From Erythrobacter sp. SCN 62-14 (lineage in GTDB: Bacteria > Pseudomonadota > Alphaproteobacteria > Sphingomonadales > Sphingomonadaceae): a stretch of DNA of 32,491 nt. Location of the stretch: contig MEDW01000019.1 of assembly GCA_001724215.1 (NCBI GenBank), positions 1 to 32,491 on the forward strand, given 5' to 3'. The translations under genes and the position numbers were made by a program. This document shows, in pieces, positions 7,572-15,740 of the stretch (positions are counted from its first letter, which is position 1; each line of letters begins with the position of its first letter). The notes below the pieces were generated by a model. That model ran no database searches. It saw nothing but the letters and a program-made list of their open reading frames with translations, and was not told the origin of the DNA.

Positions 7572-9044
7572 AAAGGCGTTGGAACCATCGGGCGAACCAT
7601 CCGGCCAGCGCTGGGTGACTTTCTTGTTCTTGGTCCAGAAGCGCAGGCCTTCGACCCCATACTGATCGATGTCGCCAAAGCCTGAGCGCTTCCACCCGCC
7701 GAAGGAGTGGTAAGCGACCGGAACCGGGATCGGCACATTGATCCCCACCATCCCCACATTGACCCGCGCGGTGAATTCACGCGCGACGTGGCCGTTGCGG
7801 GTGAACAGCGCAACGCCATTGCCATATTGGTGTTCGGACGGCAGGCGCACCGCTTCTTCAAAATTCGCCGCGCGCACAATTTGCAGGACGGGGCCGAAGA
7901 TTTCTTCCTGATAGGACTTCATCTGCGGCGTCACATGATCGATCAGCGTCGGGCCGACGAAGAAGCCCTTTTCATGCCCCTGAAGCGTAAATCCGCGCCC
8001 GTCGACGACGATCTCGGCGCCCTCTTCCTCGGCGGTGGTGATCCATTGTTCCACCCGCGCTTTGTGTTCGGGGGTTACCACCGGGCCATAATCGGCATCA
8101 GGATCGTTGGAGACGCCAATGCGCAGGGCTGCGATGGATTTGAGCAGCTTGGCCTTCAATTTTTCAGCGGTTTCCTCGCCCACCGGGACAACCACAGGCA
8201 GCGCCATGCAGCGTTCGCCCGCAGACCCAAAGGCCGCGCCGGTCAGATCGTTCACCACCTGATCAAGGTCAGCATCGGGCATCACAATACCGTGGTTTTT
8301 CGCGCCGCCAAAGGCCTGCACCCGCTTATTGAGCGCCGTGCCGCGCGCGTAGATATATTGCGCAATGTCGGAGGAGCCAACGAAGCTGATCGCCGCGATA
8401 TCGGGGTGGTCGATGATCGCATCGACCATTTCCTTATCGCCATGCACTACTTGCAGCAGCCCTTCGGGCGCGCCCGCCTCCACAAACAATTCTGCCAAAC
8501 GCACCGGCACGCTCGGGTCACGCTCGGAGGGCTTGAGGATAAAGGCATTGCCCGCCGCGCAGGCCATGCCGAACATCCACATCGGGATCATAGCGGGGAA
8601 ATTGAACGGGGTGATGCCTGCGCCAATGCCGAGCGGTTGGCGCATCGAATAGACGTCGATCCCCGGCCCTGCGCCGTGGGTATATTCGCCCTTCATGATC
8701 TGGGGCAGGCCGCAGGCATATTCGATCACTTCAAGCCCGCGCTGCACATCGCCGCGCGCATCGGGCACGGTCTTGCCGTGTTCGCTCGACAACATCTCAG
8801 CAAGGCTTTGTATATTGTCCTCAACCAGCTGTTTGAACGCGAACATCACCCGCGCGCGGCGCTGGGGATTGGTGGCGGCCCATTCGGGTTGCACGCGTTT
8901 GGCGGTTTCGACCGCGCGGGCAAGCAGGGCTGCATCGCCCAGTGCCACTTCGGCCTGCACTTCGCCCGTCGAAGGGTTCCAAATCTGATGCTTGCGCGTG
9001 GGCGCGGGGCTGTCACCGACGATGAAATGGTCGATCTGACGCAT
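7551..9044 (-). CDS. mmsA: CoA-acylating methylmalonate-semialdehyde dehydrogenase
   Basis: The protein belongs to the aldehyde dehydrogenase superfamily, MmsA branch. It converts malonate or methylmalonate semialdehyde with NAD+ and CoA to acetyl-CoA or propionyl-CoA plus CO2, in valine, pyrimidine or inositol breakdown. From ATG 9044 it has 497 residues, the normal length. Landmarks are IWNPSTGEVQAEV, GITPFNFPAMIPMWMF, the nucleotide segment FVGSSDIAQYIYA, the catalytic cysteine in GSAGERC (C279), and EEIFGPVLQIVRA. The frame extends 38 codons upstream, but ATG 9044 is preceded at good spacing by AGGAGAG and matches the family start (MRQIDHFIVG). It stands alone, without mmsB or an acyl-CoA dehydrogenase beside it. 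The acyl-CoA carboxylase fragment at the far end of the window could in principle receive its propionyl-CoA product, but that link is speculative. Confidence 0.94.
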   Translation of the reverse strand: MRQIDHFIVGDSPAPTRKHQIWNPSTGEVQAEVALGDAALLARAVETAKRVQPEWAATNPQRRARVMFAFKQLVEDNIQSLAEMLSSEHGKTVPDARGDVQRGLEVIEYACGLPQIMKGEYTHGAGPGIDVYSMRQPLGIGAGITPFNFPAMIPMWMFGMACAAGNAFILKPSERDPSVPVRLAELFVEAGAPEGLLQVVHGDKEMVDAIIDHPDIAAISFVGSSDIAQYIYARGTALNKRVQAFGGAKNHGIVMPDADLDQVVNDLTGAAFGSAGERCMALPVVVPVGEETAEKLKAKLLKSIAALRIGVSNDPDADYGPVVTPEHKARVEQWITTAEEEGAEIVVDGRGFTLQGHEKGFFVGPTLIDHVTPQMKSYQEEIFGPVLQIVRAANFEEAVRLPSEHQYGNGVALFTRNGHVAREFTARVNVGMVGINVPIPVPVAYHSFGGWKRSGFGDIDQYGVEGLRFWTKNKKVTQRWPDGSPDGSNAFVIPTMG

Positions 9045-9138
9045 GGGAAAACTCTCCTGTCCTATGGCTCCCCCATGCCGCCGGGCGGGAGGCAAAGCAA
9101 GGGGCGCGCCGCCCCTCAAAAGTGAGCAGGGGGCACGC

Positions 9139-9178
9139 AAAAAGGGCCCCGCCAGCATTTGCTGGCAAGGCCCTTTTC
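9139..9178 (-). terminator. Rho-independent terminator of the TonB receptor gene
   Basis: The arms AAAAAGGGCC (9139-9148) and GGCCCTTTT (9169-9177) enclose an inner stem GCCAGC/GCTGGC with an ATTT loop. Read on the minus strand, the hairpin ends in a run of five T. It lies 23 bases beyond the receptor stop codon. A second GC-rich hairpin (9100-9116, AGGGGCG/CGCCCCT) follows before mmsA. Confidence 0.85.
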
Positions 9179-9200
9179 AATGTTCAGGCTATAGGAGCGA

Positions 9201-11984
9201 TCAGAAGTTCACGCGCGCGCCGACAAAGTAGAAAGCGCCGAATTTTTCGAACTCGATCACCCGATCGGGCGATCCGACATAGCGCACGCCTGCGGTGTTG
9301 GTGATGTTCTTGGCTTCGAAGAACAGGTTGATCTTCTTGCTGATGTCCACGCTGGCGGTGAAATCGAGCTGGCCGCGGCCTTCCCAGATCGTGTCGAGTG
9401 CGGCAACATTGCTGAATTCATCGACATAATCGGTGCGGTTGGTGTAAGCAAAGCGCGCGTTGAAACCCTTGTTTTCATAGAAGATCGAGGCGTTGTACGT
9501 CCAATCCGACTGGTTCGGCAACGGCGCACGGGTCGGACGGTCCGTCAGCGAATTGGGCAAATCGATAAAGGCATCCGCGTAGGCGACGTTACCGAAGAAG
9601 CCGAAATTCGACAGGAAGCCCGGCAGGAAGGTAAACTGGCCTTGAGCTGTGAATTCCGCCCCAAGGATCCGCCCATCGGCATTCTGTTGCTGGGTAATCA
9701 GCGCCGGTTGGTCGTTGAATGTGCCCAGTTCCAACAGCGTGAATTCGTAGTTCTTCAGGTCCTTGAAGAAGACGTTGAAGCCAATCAGGCCCAGCGGCGG
9801 GAAGTAATATTCGATACCAGCATCGAGATTGTTCGAAATCGTCTGACGCAGATCGGTGTTGCCGCGGTTCACGTTGATGACGTTGCCGGCCTGATCGTCC
9901 GAAGCCACCACGCGGGGCACGACATCGCGGAAATTGGGGCGAGCAGTGGCGCGAGTTGCCGCGAAACGACCGATCAGGTCGGGCGAGAATTCGTGCCGGA
10001 TGGTAAGGTTGGGGAAGAAATCGGTGTAGCTGCGATCAATCCGCCCGATCGTGAAGGTTTCGGTCTCGACATCAAATACCGGTGCACTGCCCGAAAACTC
10101 GGTGTGTTCAACGCGCACACCCACGATCACATTGGTGCGGGCAAACTGCATCCGCGCCATGCCGTAACCAGCGTAGATGTCTTCGCTCGCCTCGTAATCG
10201 GCGGTGATCGAGTTTTCGATCCGGCGGGTGGCATCAACCTGCGAGGTTGATCTGATCCCGGCGAAATAGGGAAGAACCAGATTGGGGTTCATCTTGAAGC
10301 CCAAGTTGAAATTGAAATTCTGTGAAGGATTCGAAGGATCAACCAGTTGCAGCAGCGACTGATCGGGCGCGCTGCCTGCGCGGCGATCGCGCCACTGTTC
10401 ATTATCCGAAGTCACTTCGGCAAGCCGCGCCTTGGCGCCGAATTGCAAGGTGGAGGGCGCGCCAAACAATTCGGTCGGGATCTTCACATTGGCCTGCATG
10501 GCCCATTCGCTCTGGAAGGTGTCCTGTTCGCGGAAGGTGTTCTGGCGGAAGTTGAAGTTTTCCAGCCGCAGGTGCTCCTGAGTTTCGAACAGCGAGAATT
10601 CGGGGCTGCGCGGATTGGTGAAGTCCTGCGTAATATTGGGACGCAAAGTGGAGCGGAACAGCAACTGCGCACGGATCGGGAAGGTTTGTTCCGATTCGGT
10701 GTAGGCGACCGAGTAGTCAAGGCTCGCCGCCGTCCAGTCATGTTGGCCACCTGCGCTCAACACCAGCGATTGATCCACCACGATGCGGTGGCGGAATTCC
10801 TTCTCCAAGCGGGTGTTGTTCCATGTTGCCCGTTCCGCCGTCGAACCGGGCTGTAAGGTTCCATCGTTGTAGATGACTGCCAACAAATTGCGGAACTCGT
10901 CATCCTCGCGGCGGTTGAAGTTGCCGCGCAGGAAGAAGCTCGACACATTGTCTGGGCGGATTTCGATTGCACCTGCCAGCGTGATGCGCTGGCGGCGGGT
11001 ATCGTAATCCTTGAATTCCTGTTCAATCACGCGAAGATCGCGTCCGCCACCTGGCAGGTTCACGAAGTCATAGACGTTTTCGAAATTGTCCACCCTCCGA
11101 TCGGTCTGGGATAGCGTGCCGGACAAGGTGATACCGACAGGGCCGAATACATCCGAGACGTTGCCGCCGACGCGGTAATCATTGGTCCCGCCGAATTGAT
11201 TGTAGCTCACGCCGCCATTCACACCGACCACTAGGCGCGGACGATCAAAGGCCGAACGGGTGGTGAGATTGATTGCGCCTGCAATCGAGTCCGCATCCTG
11301 AGAGGGCATCAGTGTCTTCGACACTTCGATCGAGGACACCAGTTCCGAGTTGAACGTGCCAAGATCGATCGCGCGGGTATCAGGGCTGGTCGAACGCAGC
11401 ATCACGCCGTCAACCGACACCGCAGTGAATTCCGAAGGCGCCCCGCGGATCGAGATGAAATTGCCTTCGCCCTGATCGCGCTCAACCCCGAAGCCCGGAA
11501 CACGCTGGAGCGCTTCGGCGATGTTGGGATCGGGCAGGCGGCCAATTGCGTCAGCCGAAATGATGTTCATCGTCGCATCAGCGTTCTTCTGGCGGTTGAG
11601 CGCGCGCGCCGTCGGATCGGTGATCGCGCCGAGCACGACGATCTCGCTGCCCGCAGCAAGAGTGATGGTGACATTATTGGCGCTCCCAGCAGCCACGCTG
11701 ACGGTTTGTGTGGTGCTGGCAAGGCCGCGGTAAAACACATTAAGCGTTATCTCGCCTTCGGGCAGCGAGGGGATGAAGAAGCGCCCCTGCCGGTCTGTGA
11801 TAACGCGCTGGCCGGTTTCCTGAATGGTTACCTGAGCGCCGGGAACCGGGCTCCCGCTTTCGTCGATAATGTTACCAGTAACCGCGTTCTGCGCCATCAC
11901 GGCAACTGGCGCAAGCATGGCGGATGCTGCCAACAACGCGCTGCGCGAGGTGAGTTTGATTGAAAGATAATTGGCCAGCGACAT
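9201..11984 (-). CDS. TonB-dependent outer-membrane receptor with N-terminal carboxypeptidase-regulatory-like domain
   Basis: This 927-residue protein imports a large or scarce nutrient across the outer membrane using TonB energy. A signal peptide ends at about VAVMAQ (residue 32). A carboxypeptidase-regulatory-like beta-sandwich follows (about 33-110, VTGNIIDESGSPVPGAQVTI...). Next come a TonB-box-like SEIVVLG, the plug domain (IGRLPDPNIAEALQRVPGF, ISIRGAPSEFTAVSVDGV) and a long beta-barrel ending in aromatic GARVNF, the usual C-terminal outer-membrane signature. The architecture matches the large receptor class common in Caulobacter and sphingomonads. It is divergent from an exported phosphoesterase, with a Pho-box-like repeat about 90 bases upstream of its start. 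Phosphate scavenging from organic esters is therefore a reasonable guess. A G-run precedes the ATG. The substrate cannot be read from sequence. Confidence 0.93.
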   Translation of the reverse strand: MSLANYLSIKLTSRSALLAASAMLAPVAVMAQNAVTGNIIDESGSPVPGAQVTIQETGQRVITDRQGRFFIPSLPEGEITLNVFYRGLASTTQTVSVAAGSANNVTITLAAGSEIVVLGAITDPTARALNRQKNADATMNIISADAIGRLPDPNIAEALQRVPGFGVERDQGEGNFISIRGAPSEFTAVSVDGVMLRSTSPDTRAIDLGTFNSELVSSIEVSKTLMPSQDADSIAGAINLTTRSAFDRPRLVVGVNGGVSYNQFGGTNDYRVGGNVSDVFGPVGITLSGTLSQTDRRVDNFENVYDFVNLPGGGRDLRVIEQEFKDYDTRRQRITLAGAIEIRPDNVSSFFLRGNFNRREDDEFRNLLAVIYNDGTLQPGSTAERATWNNTRLEKEFRHRIVVDQSLVLSAGGQHDWTAASLDYSVAYTESEQTFPIRAQLLFRSTLRPNITQDFTNPRSPEFSLFETQEHLRLENFNFRQNTFREQDTFQSEWAMQANVKIPTELFGAPSTLQFGAKARLAEVTSDNEQWRDRRAGSAPDQSLLQLVDPSNPSQNFNFNLGFKMNPNLVLPYFAGIRSTSQVDATRRIENSITADYEASEDIYAGYGMARMQFARTNVIVGVRVEHTEFSGSAPVFDVETETFTIGRIDRSYTDFFPNLTIRHEFSPDLIGRFAATRATARPNFRDVVPRVVASDDQAGNVINVNRGNTDLRQTISNNLDAGIEYYFPPLGLIGFNVFFKDLKNYEFTLLELGTFNDQPALITQQQNADGRILGAEFTAQGQFTFLPGFLSNFGFFGNVAYADAFIDLPNSLTDRPTRAPLPNQSDWTYNASIFYENKGFNARFAYTNRTDYVDEFSNVAALDTIWEGRGQLDFTASVDISKKINLFFEAKNITNTAGVRYVGSPDRVIEFEKFGAFYFVGARVNF

Positions 11985-12071
11985 AGTGCCCCCCGTGTCA
12001 TGGAAAGTTGATTGAATAGACCTTGATTAAGAATTGAGCCCCTGTAGTGTTGTCGCGGTTAGGTGGGGTTT

Positions 12072-12089
12072 GTGACAGAACGTTGACGA
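12072..12089 (-). promoter_or_regulatory. Candidate Pho box (PhoB site) upstream of the TonB receptor
   Basis: On the minus strand, TCGTCAA (12089-12083) and CTGTCAC (12078-12072) form a direct repeat. The 7-base units are separated by 4 bases (CGTT), giving the 11-base period of PhoB boxes. It is 88-105 bases upstream of the receptor start. The neighbouring phosphoesterase fits a phosphate-starvation role. Two such units can occur by chance, so this remains a candidate. Confidence 0.4.
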
Positions 12090-12109
12090 AATCCGCCATT
12101 TTGGCTTTG

Positions 12110-12165
12110 ATATTTGTTTCGATTTTATTACAAATATGACGTTTGTTTTACGAAATCATATTTGT
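12110..12165. promoter_or_regulatory. Three-copy ATATTTGT / ACAAATAT site in the divergent AT-rich promoter region
   Basis: ATATTTGT at 12110-12117, ACAAATATGA at 12130-12139 and TCATATTTGT at 12156-12165 form a set of inverted and direct repeats. The last two are a perfect 10-bp inverted repeat with a 16-base spacer. The region is strikingly AT-rich against its surroundings and lies between two divergent genes. The sites could be operators for an unknown regulator or part of overlapping promoters. Confidence 0.4.
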
Positions 12166-12211
12166 CAGAATAAGCTGTGATCTTGCTTGTGGTTTTCAGC
12201 AGCGCAGATGG

Positions 12212-12228
12212 TTTCATTTGAAATGAAA
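12212..12228. promoter_or_regulatory. Perfect 17-base palindrome just before the phosphoesterase start
   Basis: TTTCATTT-G-AAATGAAA is a perfect palindrome around one central base. It ends 11 bases before the ATG at 12240 and covers the only ribosome-binding-like sequence (GAAAG). It could be a repressor site or an RNA stem hiding the ribosome-binding site. Confidence 0.45.
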
Positions 12229-12239
12229 GTTCTTGCACG

Positions 12240-13718
12240 ATGCGTTTCACTTTCCTGCTTTGCGCTGCGGCCAGTGTTCTTGGTGCCTCAGGGGCAGCGC
12301 TCCATGCCGAGCCTGCAATTGTTGATCTGACAGGTGAAGTGGCGCCGCCGGCGCGCGGGGCTCCCTATGCGGCGCGCAGTCTGCCGGACCGCATTGTGTT
12401 GACCCCGGGCGAAGACCCGGCGCGCACCATGTTGGTGTCATACCGCACGGATATGGAAGCCGGCGAAGCGCTGGGCGAGGTCGCTGAATTGCTGCCGGCG
12501 CCCAACTTCGGGCTCAAGGCTGTCCAAGTTCGCGGCACGCAGGTTGCCACCACCAGCGAGAACGGCGCAGCGCTTTATCACAAGCTCGCCTTCACCGGGC
12601 TTAAGCCTGACACCGCCTATGCCTACCGCGTGAAAGGCGCAGCGGGCTTTTCCGAATGGCATCAATTTCGCACCGCCAAAGCAGAGGCGGCGCCTTTCAC
12701 CATGATCTTCATGGGCGATACGCAAAACAGGATTCTCGACATTGGCTCGCTGGTGTGGCGGCGCGCGCTGCTCCAGACAGGCAATCCGGCGCTGATGCTG
12801 CATGCGGGCGATCTGGTGGCCAGCCGTGATGAACTGGTGCATGATGATGAATGGGGCGAGTGGGCCGCATCAGGCGGCTGGGCGCTCGCCAGCGTCCCGC
12901 AGGTGCCCGCGCCCGGCAATCATGAATATGTCGATGATATTCGCCCCGATGGCAGCGAAGGCAAGAAGCTGGGGCCGCATTGGCCGGTGATGTTCCACCT
13001 GCCCGATAATGGCGCTGACGGGGTGCGCGAAACCAGTTTTTTCGTCGATTATCAGGGCGTGCGTGTGGTGGTGCTGGATGGCACATCGGCGCTGGATCTG
13101 GGCACTTTGGAGGCGCAAACGGCATGGGCGGACAAGGTTCTGTTGGCGGCTCCCGGGCCGTGGAAATTCGTGCTGTTCCACCAGCCGATCTTCACCTGCG
13201 CGCGTTCCAAGGATACGCCGATGTTTAAGGCTGCGTGGAAGCCGGTGTTTGAAAAGCATGGGGTCGATCTGGTCTTGCAGGGCCACGATCACTGCTATGG
13301 CCGCTGGACGTCCGAGGCAGGCTCGGACGCCGCGCGCGAGGCGCGTGCTGGTGGAGCGAGCCAAGGCCCGGTCTATCTGGTCTCGGTGGCAGGGGCCAAG
13401 ATGTATGGCCTCAATGATCGCTCCGCCTGGCAGCCTGACCGGGTGGCCGAGGACACCAGCCTGTTTCAGACCATCGAGATTGCCGGTGAGCGACTGACCT
13501 TGAAGGCCTTTCTCAACACCGGCGTTCTTTATGACGGGTTCGAACTGGTGAAGGGGGAGGGTGGGCGCAACGCCTTTGCGGAACTGCCCGATGATGTGCC
13601 CACGGTGCGGCGCTGCGAGGCGCTGCCGCAGGGCGATTTCACGGCGAGCGAGAAGGGCGTGATCGAAGGGCGCAAAGGCCCGGACGGCCTGCCCTGTACA
13701 GTCCGGGCGCTAAAGTAG
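12240..13718 (+). CDS. Exported metallophosphoesterase, purple-acid-phosphatase-like
   Basis: The 492-residue protein carries a signal peptide (about 1-23, ending ALHAEP), so it acts outside the cytoplasm. An N-terminal fibronectin-III-like domain (about 45-148; HKLAFTGLKPDTAYAYRV...FRTA) precedes a calcineurin-like phosphoesterase domain. That domain shows the dinuclear metal motifs in order: MGDTQ, LHAGDLV, PGNHEY, VLFHQPIF and QGHDHCYGR. This layout is that of purple acid phosphatases, which hydrolyse phosphate monoesters or diesters. The gene is divergent from a TonB receptor and shares its AT-rich control region, which suggests release of phosphate from organic compounds. The C-terminal ~60 residues after the metal domain are not recognised. 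Translation initiation looks weak, with only GAAAG inside a palindrome. The class is secure; the exact substrate is not. Confidence 0.88.
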   Translation: MRFTFLLCAAASVLGASGAALHAEPAIVDLTGEVAPPARGAPYAARSLPDRIVLTPGEDPARTMLVSYRTDMEAGEALGEVAELLPAPNFGLKAVQVRGTQVATTSENGAALYHKLAFTGLKPDTAYAYRVKGAAGFSEWHQFRTAKAEAAPFTMIFMGDTQNRILDIGSLVWRRALLQTGNPALMLHAGDLVASRDELVHDDEWGEWAASGGWALASVPQVPAPGNHEYVDDIRPDGSEGKKLGPHWPVMFHLPDNGADGVRETSFFVDYQGVRVVVLDGTSALDLGTLEAQTAWADKVLLAAPGPWKFVLFHQPIFTCARSKDTPMFKAAWKPVFEKHGVDLVLQGHDHCYGRWTSEAGSDAAREARAGGASQGPVYLVSVAGAKMYGLNDRSAWQPDRVAEDTSLFQTIEIAGERLTLKAFLNTGVLYDGFELVKGEGGRNAFAELPDDVPTVRRCEALPQGDFTASEKGVIEGRKGPDGLPCTVRALK

Positions 13719-13722
13719 CGCG

Positions 13723-14508
13723 TTACTCGCTCGCTTCAAACCCGATGCGTTCCGCCGCCGCACCTGACATGATGAAGCCGATGGGCCGCTCGGTTTCCTC
13801 CTGAAGGTGCGCGATCAGGCTGGCGGTGCGGGCGAGCAGCGAAATGCCCTTGAGTGCTCCCAAGGGGAAGCCGGCATCGAGCATCACCGCAGGGATCGCG
13901 CCGTTGACATTGATCGGCAGGCTGCGCCCGATGGCTTCGGGCAACACGTCGGAAATGGTGTGCAGCATGGCGATGTGCTTGCCTTCGACGCCCTGCTCCT
14001 TGGCAATGGCGAGCAGACGATGCGCGCGCGGATCGCCGCCTGAATGCTGCGGGTGGCCAAAACCGGGGATGGCTTTTTTCTCAGCGCGCAATTCCTTTAT
14101 CGCGGCGGTGGCGGCTTCGGTGGGGCTGATGCCTTCCGCCTCAGCGCGGGTGACGACCTCAGCATAAAAGCGCCCTGCCACCTCAGCGCTGCCCAAGACC
14201 ACGCTGCCGCAGCCAAGCAATCCGGCGGCAACCGCGCCGTGGAAGGCTTCGGGCGCGGCCGCATAAGTCATGCGTGTGGCCACCACGCTCGGCACAAGGC
14301 CATGTTCGGCAATCGCGCAGAGCACCGCGTCGGCCAGCACTTTCTGCGGGCCCGAAGGCATCGTGCCTGTCACCAGCAGCCAGAAATAGCTGGTGAAATC
14401 GAGCTTTCCGATCACTTCATCGCACAGATCAAGCCCGCGCACGGTGATGCTGGTGGCATCCGAAGTGCAGATGGAGGTGACCGCGTTATCCTGTTTCCCG
14501 ATGCGCAT
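13723..14508 (-). CDS. Citrate-synthase-fold citryl-CoA lyase-like protein
   Basis: At 261 residues this is much shorter than citrate synthase (about 430) and corresponds to the small citrate-synthase-like lyase family. Visible motifs are the N-terminal GLDLCDEVIGKLDFTSYFWLLVTG and the active-site segment IPGFGHPQHSGGDPR (H152, equivalent to a catalytic His of citrate synthase). The segment INVNGAIPAVMLDAGFP places N202 where citrate synthases have the catalytic Asp (NVD). Relatives cleave citryl-CoA to acetyl-CoA and oxaloacetate. The Asn suggests altered chemistry or a different substrate, although it may be usual in this subfamily. The gene is divergent from a class III CoA transferase across 93 bases that hold an IclR-type operator, which fits a two-step activate-and-cleave module. 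Its stop lies 4 bases from the phosphoesterase stop. Confidence 0.8.
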   Translation of the reverse strand: MRIGKQDNAVTSICTSDATSITVRGLDLCDEVIGKLDFTSYFWLLVTGTMPSGPQKVLADAVLCAIAEHGLVPSVVATRMTYAAAPEAFHGAVAAGLLGCGSVVLGSAEVAGRFYAEVVTRAEAEGISPTEAATAAIKELRAEKKAIPGFGHPQHSGGDPRAHRLLAIAKEQGVEGKHIAMLHTISDVLPEAIGRSLPINVNGAIPAVMLDAGFPLGALKGISLLARTASLIAHLQEETERPIGFIMSGAAAERIGFEASE

Positions 14509-14521
14509 TTTGTGCCGCCTT

Positions 14522-14553
14522 TTCGATAGTCGAAGTTGATTTCGCTATGCGAA
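14522..14553. promoter_or_regulatory. Candidate IclR operator A: two 13-bp palindromes
   Basis: TTCGATAGTCGAA (14522-14534), a GTTGAT linker and TTCGCTATGCGAA (14541-14553) form a double-palindrome site. It lies between the divergent lyase and CoA transferase genes, 14 bases upstream of the lyase start. It matches site B (16574-16605) in layout, spacing and most bases. Single-palindrome TTCG...CGAA sites are typical of IclR-family regulators, and such a regulator is encoded here. Confidence 0.7.
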
Positions 14554-14601
14554 AGATATAGGGCAAGGTCAACCACCAAGCGCAGATTGCGGGATGACAT
14601 C

Positions 14602-15738
14602 ATGACGGCAAAGCCATTGAAGGACGTAACCGTGCTCGAAATGGGCACTTTCATCACCGGCCCTGCGGCGGGGATGATCTTGGCCGATCTGGGCGCCGAT
14701 GTCATCAAGATCGAACAACCCGGCACGGGCGATCCCTTCCGGTCGTTCAAGGGCGAGCTCTACAGTCCGCATTTCCAGACCTATAACCGGAACAAGCGTT
14801 CGGTCACGATTGATCCCAAGAACGCGCAAGACCTCGCCGTGCTCGATAAGCTGGTGGCGAAGGCCGATGTCTTCATCCAGAATTTCCGTCCCGGCGTGGC
14901 CGATCGCCTCAATGTCGATGCTGCGCGCCTCCAAGGCATCAACCCGCGCCTCATCTATGCCTCGATCTCGGGTTTCGGCAGCGAGGGGCCGGAGCGAAAT
15001 CGCCCCGCCTTTGACACGGTTGCACAGGCCGCCAGCGGGTTTCTGCGCCTGCTGGTCAATCCCGAACACCCGCGCGTTGTCGGCCCGGCGATTGCCGATG
15101 CGATGACGGGTTTTTACGCTGCGATTGGCGTGCTCGCCGCGCTGCATGAACGCGAGGCTACGGGTAAGGGCAGGGTGGTGGAAACCTCGATGTTCGAGGC
15201 GATGTGCCACTTCAATCTCGATGACTTCACTCACCTGCTTTCTGCCGATCAGGTGATGGGGCCATACAGCCGCCCGCATGTCAGCCAATCCTATGTGTTC
15301 CAGTGTGCTGATGGCGAATGGATTGCGCTGCATATGTCATCGCCGCCCAAGTTCTGGGAAAATCTGGCGACCGCTGTGGGGCAGCCCGATATGCTTGCGC
15401 TCCCCGCCTTTGAAAGCCGCGAGGCGCGGATTGCCCATTATGAAGATGTGGTTGCTTTCCTCGCGCCGATCTTCGCCCAGCAGCCGCGCGCGCATTGGGC
15501 GGCCGAGCTGACCCGGCTCGAAGTGCCCAATTCGCCGGTCTACACCTCGGCCGAAGTGCTGGCGAGCGAGCAGGCGCAGCACCTTGGCATCGAAGTCTCC
15601 GATCCCGCAGGGCCCAAGGGGGAGTTTCGCACCATCCGTTTCCCGGTGAGTTTCGATGGTGAGCGGATGGACAAGGTCACCGCGCCCCCCCTATTGGGCA
15701 CTCATGACGAGGAAATCCGCCGCGCAATAGGGAGTTGA
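14602..15738 (+). CDS. Class III (CaiB/BaiF) CoA transferase
   Basis: Members of this family move CoA between carboxylic acids through an aspartyl-CoA intermediate. The 378-residue protein begins LKDVTVLEMGTFITGPAAGMILADLGADVIKIEQPGTGDPFR, the standard family opening. It has NRNKRSVTID, FIQNFRPGV and SISGFGSEGP, then the catalytic aspartate (D166) in IADAMTGFYAAIGVLAAL. The frame is open upstream (TTG 14536), but ATG 14602 gives the normal N-terminus, with GCGGGA about 10 bases before it. The upstream part overlaps the operator. The IclR gene follows 2 bases after its stop, with its ribosome-binding site inside this gene's end. Paired with the divergent citryl-CoA-lyase-like gene, it may activate the lyase's substrate. 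The acids used are unknown. Confidence 0.9.
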   Translation: MTAKPLKDVTVLEMGTFITGPAAGMILADLGADVIKIEQPGTGDPFRSFKGELYSPHFQTYNRNKRSVTIDPKNAQDLAVLDKLVAKADVFIQNFRPGVADRLNVDAARLQGINPRLIYASISGFGSEGPERNRPAFDTVAQAASGFLRLLVNPEHPRVVGPAIADAMTGFYAAIGVLAALHEREATGKGRVVETSMFEAMCHFNLDDFTHLLSADQVMGPYSRPHVSQSYVFQCADGEWIALHMSSPPKFWENLATAVGQPDMLALPAFESREARIAHYEDVVAFLAPIFAQQPRAHWAAELTRLEVPNSPVYTSAEVLASEQAQHLGIEVSDPAGPKGEFRTIRFPVSFDGERMDKVTAPPLLGTHDEEIRRAIGS

Positions 15739-15740
15739 GC

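Noticed and set aside
7707..9125. Long plus-strand open frame (472 codons) opposite mmsA
   Set aside because: It is His/Arg-rich and antisense to a clear aldehyde dehydrogenase. This is a typical high-GC shadow frame with no recognisable domain.
12162..12181. Second Pho-box-like repeat (TTGTCAG ... CTGTGAT)
   Set aside because: The units are 13 bases apart instead of 11 and the second unit departs from the consensus.
13678..13721. Overlapping hairpins at the phosphoesterase 3' end (GCCCGGAC/GTCCGGGC and GCGCTA/TAGCGC)
   Set aside because: They lie within the coding end and stop codon, compete with each other and lack a T-run. They could aid termination between the convergent genes, but support is weak.
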